A stretch of 64,000 bases of DNA from Pampus argenteus (GCA_036937835.1 CM072879.1:15927001-15991000); one strand, 5' to 3'; shown: positions 23,560 through 38,010, counted from the stretch's first letter. Notes: generated from the letters alone by a model not told the origin. Made by a program: numbers and translations.

Positions 23560-26500
23560 GACCAGTACAACTAGTGTCCCCGGCTTGCCCCAGGAGATGA
23601 TATTATATATATAAACTGGCTCTGTGCTTTGTAAAGTCGAGTGTATTGTGGTCATGACTGCAGCACAATAGCACCAGTGTTCTGTAATAAAAGCTGAGCC
23701 TCTTGTGTAACATCTTCTATTGCTGCTAGTTGAATGTTACTCTGAAGAGGCAGAAGCCAGTGTTTGCTTGCACTTACCATAATAACCTCTCTCATTCTCT
23801 CTCTGTCTTCGCACCACACTGCAAAAACACGCCAGTGAACAAAAACAATAAATAGTCATTTGCACAGGTACAGTAGCTCACTGTTTCCAGAGCAGCTATA
23901 GACACAAGATGGATGTATTGACCTGCAGCGTGTCTTATCTCTCCTCTGAACACAGCTAATGTACCGTAAGGAAAACAGGTGTGTGAGGGGGAGGTGGATC
24001 AGGATTGAAAGGTATAGGTAAAGCTTAATGGATCAGAAACGGTGGCCAGGGAAATTAATCTCCCTCCAAGCTTCTCTCCTCCTGATTGTGTTTGAATCCG
24101 TATGTTTGTTGTCTTGTTGTGTGAAAATGACAAGCTTGGGTGCTTCGATGAGTTATATCCATCGCTTCATCCAACCGATAAACAGCCTTCGCAACCATCA
24201 CAACCGTTTGTCTTTGAAATTATATTGCTTCCAAGCCGAGTTTCACGGATGCTTCTTTTGTCTTTTTTTTGTGAGGCAGAAAGAGAGAGAGAGAGAGAGA
24301 AAACGCAACAGACCTGGATGCAAACTCTTATGACAACCTGCTGATCCACTGAAACGGAGAGACGGTAATGATTAAGGCAACCGGTCTTTATAGATAAGCA
24401 CCGAAGGCATTGATGACTGCTGCAGGCAGAGAAGCGGAACATTTGTCGGGTTCATGACTGTAGAAGACAAGAGCGTACTCCAAGTCTCTTTGTTTTGCAA
24501 GACCACTGTTAATCACATTGTCAGTGTTGGTAATGGGTCTGAAGCTGCAGCCTGTTTTTGTTGCACACAGTGAAGTCAGGCGGGAGACAATTTGTGTGCG
24601 ATCCAACAACAACATGTAAATGACAAAGGAGCTTGAAATATTTTAAGAATTTGCAGTATAATACTTCCCTTAAAAAATTAAACACACACACAGTGTTTTT
24701 TTTAATCAATCAGTAATATATTGTGTTAGTAATGTACTTGTCCGTGCACACAAATGCAAAAAAAACGCACATCATCATGTTTCATCCGTGGGTGCTTCAA
24801 TTATACGGAGACATTTTAATAATATATGTAATAAAGAAGATGAAGTTGTAAACAAGGAGTATCATATCAAAGTAAAATGGCTGTATCAGAGAGAATATGT
24901 ACAAGGCTCTATCATGATGATGAAATCGGTGCGAAATCACCCCCCAAAAAAAAGCAAATCTACAGACAGGCCCAGACAGACGTATTTGTTATGTCAACGT
25001 TTTTGTCAGGCATCCATGTAGGAGCCATTCGGGAGCGAAGTGTTCGTTCTCCCGTCTCTTCTGGTGAAGATATCGTTCCCTCGCCAAGACGCCGTATCCC
25101 GAGCTCACCCTCTTAGCATCTGCTGTCACACACTGAGCGTAAACCTCAGACTGACATCAACACATGTTGATAACACTAAGATCCCCCTTTTTTCTAAAGC
25201 ACCATAACCGCCGACCACATCTTAAACACGATCCACAAAACGCAGATGTAATTAAAAAAAAAAGGTTCACAGTCGCACATTGTCCTCGGCTGCGAGAATA
25301 AAGGAAGAAAAGCAGCAAAGGGAAAATCAATGACCGCAACAGACACATTCTTGAAGTGTCAGGGGTTAAAAAGAGGGGTTGAGTGCACATGCTTCCAATT
25401 AGGTCTCAAATGCGCAAGAGGAAACAGTTGATTTAGGAATATTACTGAAGAATGACTTTAATTTTCCAAGCGACTAAGGGGCCCTAAATGTGGGTGCCAC
25501 TGTCAGCACCAAACAAGGCTAGACGACTTTAATCAGCAGGACCAACGGGGGGCTTTACTGGGGGCTTACTGAACTGACTGGAAATAAAAGGACTAGGGAT
25601 GATATTTGTTTCTCACCGTTCATCCTGATGAATCATATCTGTTGACAACAAGTTGAAAGAAAAATGATAGAAAAAGGTTAAGCAGATGGAGATGGAGGGA
25701 GGACTGTATGAAAGGACAAAGCTTTCGGTGTTTTACTGTCGTCACTTCCCGACTGGAACAGCTGGATTGTGACTGTCGTGACTTTCAAACCATCAATAGC
25801 CTCATTTGAAAAAGTCGAATATAGCTGAATTTAATATCAATATCAATATATTGCTCCTAATAAGTCCTCCAAATGAATCAAGCACACAGGTTGTTTATAC
25901 CGTTCTCTCCAGAACGACTCTTCGGAGCGTTAATATGCTGCTTTCTAAAATCATGTGACTGGTTCGGTAGCTAAGTATCATCCACCCAACCTGACGTCAC
26001 CTTTACTAGAAGTCCTTTTACAGCGACTGAATTTACAACCTACGGTGTTGTTGTGTTTTTTTCTTGGGAGGACGACCTCATTGCTCCACGCAAAGCCTCA
26101 TCTTATTTGATTGCAAAGACTGTGACTCACTCGCTCTGAATATTTCAGCATGGTGGTGTTTATCGTGTTGATAATGTGGGGTAAATTAGGCTCGGCATTT
26201 AGATATTGTCAACCCAAAACTGCATTTATTGGCTTATTAGAATCAGTTTGTGTTGCGTTTGAGCAGCTTGACTTGTGCTTGGAAGTGATTTGAGATGAAG
26301 AATAGGTAGGATAAGGGACATTTTAGAAAGTTATGTAATCTGTCACGACAGCTGCTGCTTTCTTGACTGAAATAATTTTTGAATGAATATGCATATGAGT
26401 CCTACAACACATATTCATCGATTCTGTAATTTCTATTGTGGGAGAAGGTATAGATGCTATTTTAAGGATTTTAAAGGGGTGATTATATATTTTTTTGTTT

Positions 26501-26814
26501 GAATAAACCATATCAGGCCCACGCTGTGGTTCCAATCAGAGTATTTGTATTTATGTCTTATTACATGTCTGCAGGGGATCTTTAGGTATTTTTGATTTCA
26601 TGCCACATTATGGTATTAGCACCTAGTTACCTTATATCTGCCTCAGTAAATCAAAGCTGTCAGCCATTTAGAGAGTGCTTTACTGATTGCAGTCTCATCC
26701 TTGCGCAGGTGTAATACTAATCATCACTATATCAATATCAGTGTTATTATTTATTACGACCACAGCTCCCCTGAGAAGTGTTTTCCAACTTCACCAGGTA
26801 GCGATCTACCTGAG
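23560..26814. other. No gene seen
   Basis: The 79-codon frame at 24877-25116 starts in a good translation context but has no recognisable domain and no supporting splice or promoter signals. I do not call it a gene. Nothing else is identifiable. Confidence 0.4.
24282..24301. repeat. (GA)n microsatellite
   Basis: Uninterrupted GA run. Confidence 0.9.
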
Positions 26815-26940
26815 ATGACTCACGGTAATTATGCAGCGATTACAAAGCCGGTGGTAGAAACATTGCATTAAGACCATTACGGCACTTTGACAGCTTGTCT
26901 TAATTGATTGATGCACAGCGACTAGCTGGTGATTACGATG
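26815..26940. promoter_or_regulatory. Candidate conserved non-coding element
   Basis: This is a repeat-free block with several homeodomain-type cores: GTAATTATG near 26825, CGATTACAAAG near 26838 and TTAATTGATTGATG near 26900. The texture resembles vertebrate developmental enhancers. Conservation is untested. Confidence 0.2.
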
Positions 26941-26992
26941 CTGTGCGCTCACACACATGAATCATTTAACATGAAAGAAAACTGCTTTCAGC

Positions 26993-27122
26993 CACACACA
27001 CACACACACACACACACAGATGGAGCACGTGTGATGAAGATTCACATGTATGAGAGGGGAAGGGTGTTAATGAATCCACAGATGTTACAGTATTATCATG
27101 ATAGTGTGTGTGTGTGTGTGTG
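26993..27122. repeat. Paired (CA)n and (GT)n microsatellites
   Basis: CA run at 26993-27019 and GT run at 27104-27122 form a potential long inverted pair about 85 bp apart. Confidence 0.85.
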
Positions 27123-28029
27123 CAGGTGTGTATTATGTATAATCACCGCAGAAGTTCCTGTCAGAACGTTCTGTCTTCTTGCTTGACTTCACACACTGAC
27201 TATTTTATAAAAACCTGCAATTTTCTTCGCATTTCCTAAACAGGATTTGTCTCAGAGGACAAAGTTCCCGTAATATTGATGGAATAAGTGAATTGTGAGT
27301 GATTACAGAGGCTGAACAAGCACAGTTGAATTTGATAATTACATACATAAAAAGGTGCAGTTTAGTAGGTCCCTTTACTGTTTGCCTGACACAGAGAATA
27401 TATCTATGGGCCTGTTTGAACCGTCGGGTGGTATTGACTCAGTAGGAGGACTGATGGTCAAACAATCAGATGATGCTGTTGTTAAATTAATAGTTTCATG
27501 CTTATTGTTCCTTCTTGCTTGCAGCTATAGATAAGAATATCAAAACCATCACCATGTCAATGGTCAATGTAACGCTAGACGCTAAGCTAAGTTTGGATCC
27601 CCTGGAAACAGGCGGTCGTATCTGATCCTATGCAAATGTCAATGAAAAATAATCTGCTTCAAACATCAACATGCACCAAACAAATATAATGTGTTGTGTG
27701 CTTTTAGATATCTCTCAACACGATGTGCGCTGATGACCTCAGCAATAATATCCCAAACGTCATCAGGATGCAGTTAGATGCAGCGGCGTACAGTAAAGCG
27801 CCGTTTCCGCTCCGTTCACGTGCACTTTGTCCTACATATCTGTACATTTCTCAGAAGTAGCGGCTCCTCAGCTCTCAACTGCTTCCAGATGTGGAATTCA
27901 GGAGATAATCTTTCCTTTTGGATCTCAAATGAGAAAACGCCGCGTCTTGCAGAAGCTTCAGGTTCGGATCCGGTTCCACCGATCGTGACATCACACACGT
28001 GTGCGCATAGTAAGAATTAGAAATGTGGG

Positions 28030-28418
28030 CACACACACACACACACTTGTGCATACAGTGCACCCTCCAACCCTTGAGATTTCTAGTGTTTTGCTTGGAT
28101 CGCATCCTTTTAGCTCACACAGTTTCTGCTGTGATTGACAGATCAGAATATTTAGAGTACTGTAAGCATAGGTAGCATTTAGTGTAGTACTACCTCAATT
28201 AAGTTCAATTGAAGTAGAGTCAGAGTTCTGAGTAGATTCTGGATATACTGTATATTGATGTATATACAAAACTAAATGAATACACACACACACACACACA
28301 CACACACGGATGTATGGGAACTAGACTTCCTGTTCATGCCAATACAACTCCTTTGTGTTCTTGATTGCCAGTTTTTTGTCACACGGATTCATACACACAC
28401 ACACACACACACACACAC
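28030..28418. repeat. Cluster of three (CA)n microsatellites
   Basis: CA tracts at 28030-28046, 28282-28307 and 28393-28418, separated by unique sequence. The last two are each preceded by ATACACAC. Confidence 0.9.
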
Positions 28419-28965
28419 TAATAACACATACCACATGGCATTTGTACAGCAAGACAAAGTACTTCCACATGTTTATAATCTTTTTAATTACGAAAAAGTC
28501 ATGCGTTGTACAAACACTGTCAAGATGGCAATGGTTATTTGGTTGTTGGACTTTTTTTTTTTTTTTTTTTTACAGTTTCATACTTTGATTACTATTTATT
28601 CATCCGAGTTTATCCAACAGTTTGTTTTCAACTCTGTTGCTTTTTGAAGTGGTGTTTCACTGATGGTTAGCAGATGCTTTTCAGGGAGACAGAACAGATA
28701 GGGAACACTGGAAGCTCTGAAAAACTGGATGTCATTTTCAAAATGTGAGTACACCAGCGTGAGCGATGCGTTTGCCATTTTTCTGATTGCCAATAAAGCA
28801 AACATTTACCATAAATAGCAACAAAGAGGACAGATTTTTGTTTAATAAACTCTATTGATGGTCTAGTTTTGGGGTTTTTTTTTGAGGGGGGGTATTCCAT
28901 AGAGCATTTCAGTACAAGAGGACTCTGATTGCCAACATAAACAACCAATCCTGTAAACCGGGTGC

Positions 28966-28968
<3 letters not shown>

Positions 28969-29012
<44 letters not shown>
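28969..29012. repeat. (CA)n microsatellite, 22 units
   Basis: Among the longest pure dinucleotide runs in the window (44 nt). Cys-Val repeat frames on the minus strand are artefacts. Confidence 0.95.
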
Positions 29013-29013
<1 letters not shown>

Positions 29014-32000
29014 CAACCCAAAATGTATATGACAACAAAACAGAGCCAACAGAGCGGGCAACTCAAGTCAAGTTTTCCTGACTGGAAAAAGTGCCAGAAA
29101 CAATTATCATAGTTTAGAGGGAAAAGCAATTAAGCACCAAACTGAATCAGAAAAAAAAAAAGTTTCTTCTCAGACATAAGTGAGTGGATAATTACTGTCA
29201 TTACTGTATATCTGGGTGTTTAGCTGGCTGCAAAAACAAAAGATTGGCTTTGTCCAATGTGCTATCCGTGGTCGAATTTCACCACAGCGCCAATGTTCTG
29301 CATCCCTTTATCGTCAAATTTTAGACCAAAATGCACATGCATACAGTAGAAAGTAATATCAGTCATCCAGAATGAACTCTAAGAAGCCGTCGGAGGCTCA
29401 AATACATCTACCACAGCCTCGACCAACCTTTTACCTTTTACGTGTGAGGCTGCGCGGGACATTGAGTTATGTTATTGGAGGGTTTTCTTGTGGTAGAGGG
29501 GGGGGCGACGTGTCAATAAGATACCAGATTTCAGATCATAAAGCATAACAAGCTCACATTACTCAAAACAGTCTGCTGCTGTTTGAGGGAAACTGAAAGC
29601 GTTTATAGAGAGCAAAAAAAAATAAAATAATACTCAGTATGTCAGATTCCAGACTTTGTGGCTCATTGTTGTCGGGGGGCCCTGTTGAACAGTCACCTTC
29701 AAAATGCCAAATACTCAGTAGGAAACTACCCGGAACAACATGAGTATAGATGTTTTTGCATGGCTCTCAGCATCTTTTTTCCTTTTTTTTCTTTCTTTTT
29801 CCTGCAGCGGCAGTCTATCCTGTCATTTATTCATCGTTTTTCATCTTCTTCCACCTGACCTGTCCCTGCTGCTGAATATTTTTCAAGCTGTCTTTGAATT
29901 TTTCATCTTCTTCTTTTTCCTCCCACTGTCCTTTTCACCTCTCTAACAACCCTTACCCTCAATCGTCCCTGTACTCGTGTTATTTTTGTTTTATCCCTTG
30001 CTCTCCCTCAACGCGTCGTCGCCTGGTCTCATATGATCGCTCGCTCCCCTCTCTCCTCCCTCGCCTCCTTCTTCTTCTTCTTCTTCTTCTTCTCCTCTCA
30101 CAGAGATGTGAGGAGCGCTGCCCTAGGTTCTGGCCTTGGAACAAGCGCTCGCCTTGTGAGACTCGTGTTTGCTTTGCGAGGTTGTTTTCTCACATAGCAG
30201 CGTTTCACAGCCTTGCCTGGAAGATCACACCTCTGTGTGTATGCCTGTGTGTTTGTGAATATTCTGCATGAACTACTGCAAGTTTGTGAATTCATTTATA
30301 GTTTGTGCACATTTTTTGCACTGCATGGCCATACACGCGTGTGCAAGCATGCATCTGCAGCATGTGTGTGTGTGTGTGTATGTGTGTGTGCGAGCGTATG
30401 TTTACAGTGGGTTGTTACATGTTTAAATGTGAGTAGCCTGAAGGCAGTGCGTACCTAAAGCCTTGCTCACTGGGTAACTAATGAACCAAGGCATGCCTGC
30501 CTTCCTGTTTTCTTAATCAACAAACATTTCGGGAAATTCAGCAGGTCTTTAATAAGGCTTTATTAGAGAAACTTAAGAAAAAAAAAACACCCTTAATTTC
30601 TTTCAAATGAAAACCAGGAGAAAATGCAGCAATAATCATATCTCGTGCTTTCCAAAAAATTGGCTCTTGTGCTTAATCAAGATAGATTTTAAACGAGCGT
30701 AGCTATAAAAGATAAATATATATTTCAAAAGCGTTCCCATTGAATAAATATGAGGTCGACTTTTGGACCTGCTGGAGGTTAATAATGCTTTTATTTAACA
30801 TGTTCCCCATCAGTAACTCACTCTGAGAAACATCATGAGCCACAGTAATGTGATGAGGCGAGCGTTTGTAACGTGAAGCAGTAAAGACGTTTGGCGTCCG
30901 GTATTAAAAGCACATCTGAGAAGAATTATCTGACGTTCAAAGTGGATTATTCAACTTGTTCGAGCACTGATATATTACCTACTCCTTCACATGCTTTGTC
31001 CGAGCCGAGCACCGGTTGAATTTACACCCTGTTCCAGGTCTGTCTTCTTTTGACTTTTCTTTGCTGAGCGTGCACAGTATTTCTTTAAGTTACTGAATGA
31101 TTTGATGCTCAGTGGCGTTTCAGCTCAGAGCGCTGTGCTCCGGCATCTTTTTCTACATCTATAATAAACCCTTCACTTTGCATAGTGCCTCTTGAACCAC
31201 TCGAAGTTATCGTTGATCACAATTTTATGAAGTTGATTCATGTTTAATGGATTTTCTATACAGTTACAGAGTATGTGTTAGTATTCATAAACACATGAAA
31301 ACTGTTTATCTACAAGTCATTTTACATTAAATCAGATGACACATTTTTCCCAGCAGCGCTTTTTTCATTACTCATTGCTAGATCCGGCTATGTAATATTG
31401 ATTTTTTGTCCTTTTTGCCAACTCCCGTCCGTGCTGAAGGTCATGCTGCTTATTTATTCGACTCGGATAAAGACATTTATATACTCCGCTTATTGAAAAT
31501 GCACCACTGGAAGCCACTCACTTCACCTTACATTTATTATTCTGATGCTTGCATGCATGTTTATTTTTGCATGTCTGCGCTTGAGACAGTAGCCACGAAA
31601 AGGCCACTGCAAAGGATCCGCTTTCCACAGATGATTTTTTGAACATTATGCACTGAACTTATCAGACCCCAAACGAAACAGACCATCTTAAGAAACATAT
31701 ACCGTATATGTCTCTGCGAGGAAATTCAGAATCACACATTGCATCGCTCTAACAACATGACATATGAGAGCCAACGAGGTTCATCTGACAAAATAGCATT
31801 CCTGTATTATGTGTGTTTATCACACCTGCACCATCTGAGATCGCCTAGCCGGCGGCCCCGGGCCTCTCCTGAGATGTCTGAGGCGACGTGTTCAGAGATG
31901 TTCGCATCTCCAGACTCAAGACATTTAGTAAGAAAATGACCTGAGGGATGGGATTTCCCCGAGATCATCCCCGAGGCAGCAGTGGCAGTATATATATAAC

Positions 32001-32100
32001 GCCTTGTTATATATCTTGTGTCATCTGACTCAAACATCACTGACAGAAGGCTACATCATTTACTAAATAAAACTCTTATTGTAATTATAATGCAAAGTAA
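29013..32100. other. No gene seen; pyrimidine-rich stretch and scattered simple repeats
   Basis: About 29770-30095 is strongly pyrimidine-rich, ending in a (TTC)n run at 30067-30092, with a GT run near 30363-30379. A CpG-rich block near 31845-31912 ends in GAGATG-TTCG-CATCTC (31895-31910), a perfect 6-bp hairpin with a TTCG loop. No exon is recognised. Confidence 0.45.
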
Positions 32101-33478
32101 GAGTTCAAATATTAACCCAGACAATAATATCATTGTAATCGCGTCTTCCCTTCAGAAAATCCCACAGCTCCCCGTCTGATGTTATCACCGTATAGCTGCA
32201 CAGAACATGAAAAAAAAGATAAAGACACAGACAAACACTTATGCAACTTGAATTACGGCAACCACGGAACGACTGGATAGAACCAGACAAAGAGGCGTTT
32301 CAGGATTACAGCCAAAAATAAGAGACGAGAACAGAAATCACATTGCATGTAGACGGAGAGTTTTTGAGCTCGGACCGGCTAACAACAAGCGCTTATGTAA
32401 CACAGAGGACAGAAAACACAGACGTTGAGCAGGAGTCTCCCAATAAAGTCGTTGGTAATATCAGAAATGTTTATTTAATCTTTTAGTTTACATAATATTT
32501 TAACACTTTAACACGTTTTTCACGTCTTATATGGATTATGCATAAACAAATATGTTTCAATGACAAACAATTATCCACTACAGTATCTCAAACGTTACTA
32601 ATGTTTGAGGTCATTTGGACTCCAGAGAGTTAAAACTCTTCGGAGCAAACTGTCAGATGTCAAAGTGAAATATGAGCAGGATATATCTGATTCTGTCTCG
32701 TGTTTGATCAACACGTCGTGTAGATGGGACAAACCTCCAGGCACGTACAGTACGAGTTCCCAGTTTAGAAACTTTTGCCCACACATTTTCCTTCGCCCTC
32801 TTTTCCCACACCCTGCACCTCTGTTTTTCTGACTCACACTCTTTCTGTCTGTCAGCTCTTTACCTCAAGCTGCTCTCTCTCTCTCTCTTGAACACACACA
32901 CACACACACACACAGGTTTTCCTGTACTCAACTGCCCTTCCGAGCAGAGTGATGCAGCTTTGCTTTTATGAGATACCAGAGTTGGGCTTGCGGCTGGATG
33001 ACTGACCGACTTGTAGAGAGGACAGAGGAACCATTTTTGTGCCCCGTCGCCTCGCTGAAATCCCTTTTTAAAATATTCATTCATAAACTCCTGGAGCCTT
33101 TTACTCCACATCAAACACTGGACTCATAGGAGAAGCACTGAGCTGATGCACCCAGAGAGGAAAAAACAAAAATGCAGGGTAAACAGGATCACGGAGGATG
33201 ACCAAAATTAATCTAAATATTTATGCACTAAATATATTCTGATATATTCATTGTGTTTTGAGGGAAATTATTGGGATCCAGTGAATCAACAGGCTTAAAC
33301 CGCTTACTAATTTTGCAGAGCAGCTGTGTTTATTTTTTGAAAATAATCCAAAATAATGTGGTCAGATGTGTTTGGTTTTTTTTTCTTTTTTATTCTTTAT
33401 GTAAGAACTAGTTTGTGTTCATTTACTGATGTGAAAATCTCCATTCAGTAAACGGGGAAATCCAGAGGACAAATTAAA

Positions 33479-33488
33479 TTCTTCTTCT

Positions 33489-33523
<35 letters not shown>
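33479..33523. repeat. (TTC)n trinucleotide microsatellite
   Basis: About 15 units with one CTC variant near 33511. The polypurine/polypyrimidine tract has mirror symmetry and so some triplex potential. Confidence 0.95.
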
Positions 33524-34448
33524 GTATTCGTCTTCGTTATTAGGTTAAACTTGAGTCTGCAGGATTTGTAACATTAGCAGCCAGACAACATGTGATATTG
33601 TGTGATTACCCTTTCATGCACTGAAGTGGTGCATTTACAGACATTTTAGCTTCAGTGAATTAGACAAGTTTAACTAGATGAGTTATAGCAGAAACACCCC
33701 GCTGTCTTTTAAACATGGAACTGCCATATTTAATCTTTTTTTTTTTTCTTTTCTTTTTCATCCCTGTCTGCCCACAAATGACTCCTCTTTACAGAAGCCT
33801 CTCTGACATTTTGAATGTCATCCAAACTTACTGTGCGCTCACTCGCTGCTCAGCTGCCGGTGCACGAGTGGCAGTAAGATCTCCTCGCTGACAATAATAC
33901 CATTTCTGTGCCAAATATCACAGCTAATAGATCCAGACATGACAGATATATGCTTTTAATCAGAGGGACACTGGAGTATTATAGAGAAAGAGAAAGGGAG
34001 CCCGGAAATGAAATCACGAGTGATTGTGATTAAAGCGAGGCCCAAGATGAAAAAGGAAGAAATGAATGAGTGTCGGAGGGAAGCACAGCAGGGATGCACT
34101 GAACCTGACTGGTCAGTCATGGCTGTCGTTCACATCGAGCGATTCCCATCAAATAAACAAAAGTTAAGTCAAGGAGACGTGTTCATGTTTAAATGTGAAA
34201 GTGTGCGATGGTTTGTGTATCTAAAAAACCTTTTGAATGTACTGATCATGTGATGGATGGCCTAAATGTTATGCTTATATGAGTGGAGGGTTCGAGTAGG
34301 AAGTGCGATGCAGCTTTTTCACAGCTCCATGTTCATGAAAGCACCTTGGCCTATTTTTTATCCACAGCGTCAACACAGTTTGTCACGGCAGGGGCACCGA
34401 ACATGCAGGCTGCCAAAACATCCCTGAATCTGAATGGGGTGTTAGATG

Positions 34449-34508
34449 CCCCCCATCCCCCCCCCCTGCTCCCTCACCCCTTCCTCCACCCCCCCTCCTG
34501 CAGCCCCC
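34449..34508 (-). other. C-rich tract (G-quadruplex potential on minus strand)
   Basis: Runs of 5-13 cytosines are separated by short spacers over 60 nt, giving at least five G3+ runs on the minus strand. Confidence 0.6.
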
Positions 34509-37500
34509 ATAAATCACCCTGTGTCTCTCTGAGGTTGACCTGCTGATGAACTACTTGCTTTTAAAAAAAGTAATTTAAATAGCTAAAGCAGACACACTCA
34601 CACACACACACATGTGCATGCATAACACCATTGTGAGGTCAGAAGTTTTATATTTATTGGTGTGTTACCGCTGTACTTTTGCAGCTACTTACCGTACAGT
34701 TTCACCGATAGAAGTGGATTAAAGTTGAAATCCAGCAACAGCAGTTGAACTCGGTGCACGTGTTTGTCAGCTGGCTCCGGTTTGCTCGAATGCATGTGGT
34801 TCATACTTCAATCAAACGGTAATTTGTTTAGGAGACGACGTCTCATAAAACTTTTTTTATTTTGACAAATTTGCCTTTTTTGTTCTGGCAGATGTGGGAG
34901 ATTTGGGAAGTTGAGGTGGGTCGCCATCGGGGCTGAAGCAGAGATAGGAGCTGAGTAAGAAGTAAACAGTGAGTAGAAGTTAGAAAAACAGACACAGTGA
35001 GGGATACACAGAGAGAGAAACAAACATCCAGAGAGAACAGAGGAGAAAAAGAGAAGGAATGGAGAGCCAGAGAAGTGAAAAAGCAGACAAAAGAGTCTTG
35101 GGGCGAGGCCTGCAGGAAATGAAGTCAACAGTCTAAGAGAGATGAGAATGAGAAAAGCAGCTGTGGGGCCTCGGTTCTCCGCTCCCCCGGTCTGCAGAGC
35201 CTCTAAGGGCCGACGCAACTAACACCACACAGTGAGTAAAACCAGAAAGTTACACTGCAGGTGATGACAGACTGTAATTAAGAGCTGATTAGAGCGCGAT
35301 TCTATCATTTCATGTGCCACAAGTGTTAATAATAAGAAGCTGTTAACGTAAACTGTGGAAAATCAACGGTGCCAATGTGAAGGGAAACGAGGAGGAAATA
35401 GATCCAACTGCAAGGTGTTCGCTGTGGTTTAAACTCATTCAATGCCACTTTACTATGGTTTAAAAAAAAAAGGCTTGCAAGAGGTTAAATAACATATAAA
35501 ATATTAATTGGATAATTGGATTATTAGACTTTGTAGCAGTAAATCCCAGTTTAAGTTTTCATTAATCACATTCTGAGGTAAATGTCAAACTAGACTACGG
35601 TAAAATAAGTTTGCATCTTGAATCTGGTCTCTGGTTGTTTTTGCCCTCAAAGTGTTCACAATCCAAAGAGGATTAAATAGTTTGTAGCATTTAACAACAA
35701 ACTACTGCACTGAAGTCTCGACTGCGGGGAAGAATCGAGCGATGGTTAGGGTCTCTTTGGTCCAGGATGAGCCCACACAGATGGGCTGGGACAGAGGGAG
35801 GACTGATTAATGATTAATCTACCTTGGCCACAACAGAGACGATGCAAACGTGGCTCAGGAGGAGAGCCACTTCAAAACTCTGGCAGAGAAAAGGAGAAAC
35901 AAGAGGCAAATATGCCATCATTCAGCGTGTTCACTGGAGCTTGTGCACATTGTATCCTTAAGTGATGGAGCAGTGAAAAAAGAGGAGCTATTTAAGGTTG
36001 TACAGAGACGGCGTGTGTGTGTGTGTGTGTGTGAGCGAGTGAGAAAGAATGAGGCTTATGGGAGTAAACATAACAAAGGAAGAGCTACTGTTTTTTTTTG
36101 TTATGTTGTTTTTCTAATTGCGCTGCGGCGAGTTGTTAATTAACAAAGGGCCTCCATTCACAGAGAGGCTGCATTGAACGAGACAATAATTTAATCTCCC
36201 TCTTCTGATATCCGAAAGATTCGAGGATCTTTAACGTCGTCTCACCACATCATCATCTCACATTTCTACTTTTAAGTTTTCAAACGGCACATATGAAGAC
36301 GTCATGTCAAGTAGAAAAAAATATGAATAGGCAGCGTTTCTATTTTTCTGTTTTCAATTTGTAAATGATCGAAAAGATAGATTTGTTTATTTCTAGAGAA
36401 AAACAACAAAAAAAGTGCTTTCAGCGGTGTCGGTGAAAAAGCTCCTGCTTCAGTTGTAGCATAATGAAGCCACTGTGGATTATCCTGGTTACTTGCTTTT
36501 CTATCATTCATCTGACAGCAGGGTTTGCTACAGCAGTAGCTGAGTCGATTATTTTCTACCGGAGATGGACAAATGCTGAGAAGAGATCGTGTTGGATGAG
36601 GTGAGGATAGCAATAAAATCTATAAAAGGGGACTTTTTATTGAAGGAAGAAGAAGAAGACGGATGAGGCGGAGCGTACATCAAGAGGGCATATGAGTGTC
36701 TTGTGCGTGTTTGTTTGAATGTTGGGTGCTTGTACGTGTGTGTGTGTGTGTGCGTGTGTGTGTCGATGTGCCTGTGTGATTGTGGCGGAGGCTTTAATAT
36801 AACAGATTAAAATCAAACACAGAATGACATTCAAAATGAAGCCGAAAAGGATCAGACTCAAGCCGGCGTTTGTGGTTTGATGGACTGTCAAAACACTTTT
36901 CATGAGATTACCCACCTGTCACAGGAAGGCTGCTGTGGACGTTATACAACACTGATAACCCAAAAAAAACAAAAAAACAACCTCTCTGTGTCTTCACTTC
37001 TCCCTGACAGGCACCAGCTGAGCCGCTATCTGCTCAACTGTTGCATATTAATTGTATTATTGTATTAATGACATTGTTGTATTATTATTGCTGGTTTATT
37101 AAACCTTTTCACCACTTATTAGATCACCAAAGCTCTCAAGATATTGCTGCATCCTGTCTCTCTCTCCTCCTCTCCGCCTCTGTCTCTTCCACCCTCTCTC
37201 TTTTTCTCATCATTCTCATCTCCCTTAACATCTGTTCTCACTAGTGGCTTTTGATGCAAATGCTGCTAAAAACCAATATACCCGCTCTGTCAGCCCGGCG
37301 TGGAAAATGCGAGACGCCAGCATCCCAATTCTCTATCATCTGAGCGTCGGAAGTGGCTGTCAGTTATAATGACTCCAGATACAAAACCAGCTGTACTGTT
37401 GCTTATTTTTAGTGTAACTAAAACATATAGTCACACTTTACAAATTAGAAAAGATGCAATATGTGCTTTGGAGTCCTTATTCCTGTCCCTAGTAACCTAC

Positions 37501-37975
37501 ATTTACAAGTACTGTACAATCCAGCCAAAAAAATAAATCCATTTGGTCGTGTGATTTCCATGTTTTGAGCTCCTCTATATTATAATAAAGTCTTTTAATT
37601 GTTCCTGTTTTATCTTTCCCGTCACATCCAATCACAGATTAGTTCAATGCAACTCCTCAGTGCTTGTACAGGACCATAGTCACCTGGTAATACTGTTACA
37701 TTACCATATAAATCAGTATTATTCTGGAATCAGTTAGTTTCACCCCAAATATTGGGTCTTTATACAGAACAGCTTCTTGTCTGCATCATGTTTGTAAGCA
37801 GGCAGAAAATTGGAAGCGACAGAATGGTGCGTTTGAGTGGTTGCAGGTCATTTTATCGATGTCAGACACAGACACAGAGCGAAGAGGGAGGCTGACTCAG
37901 GCCCCTTTGGGATACCTTTTTTTTGTGGTATCGAGTGGAGAAAGAAGCGGATGGTAGATCCATACGGCAATACTG

Positions 37976-37978
<3 letters not shown>

Positions 37979-38010
<32 letters not shown>

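Larger units (their letters stand above)
32101..37978. other. No gene seen
   Basis: Non-coding DNA with many simple repeats: CT/CA at 32873-32914, (TTC)n at 33479-33523, GT at 36012-36033 and 36736-36763. A C-rich tract lies at 34449-34508 and a purine-rich strand at about 34960-35160. Longer frames here, such as minus 34808-35218, come from these skewed stretches. Some low-repeat blocks (33840-34050, 35260-35330) could be conserved but carry no diagnostic motif. Confidence 0.4.

Noticed and set aside
24877..25116. 79-residue plus-strand frame with good start context
   Set aside because: No recognisable domain, no promoter or splice signals, and an Arg/Ser/Pro-rich end consistent with chance.
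28667..29129. Cys-Val-rich minus-strand frames
   Set aside because: They are produced by the (CA)22 microsatellite.
34808..35218. 136-codon minus-strand Leu/Ser/Phe-rich frame resembling membrane segments
   Set aside because: It is the translation of a strand-asymmetric purine/pyrimidine stretch, which mimics hydrophobic sequence.
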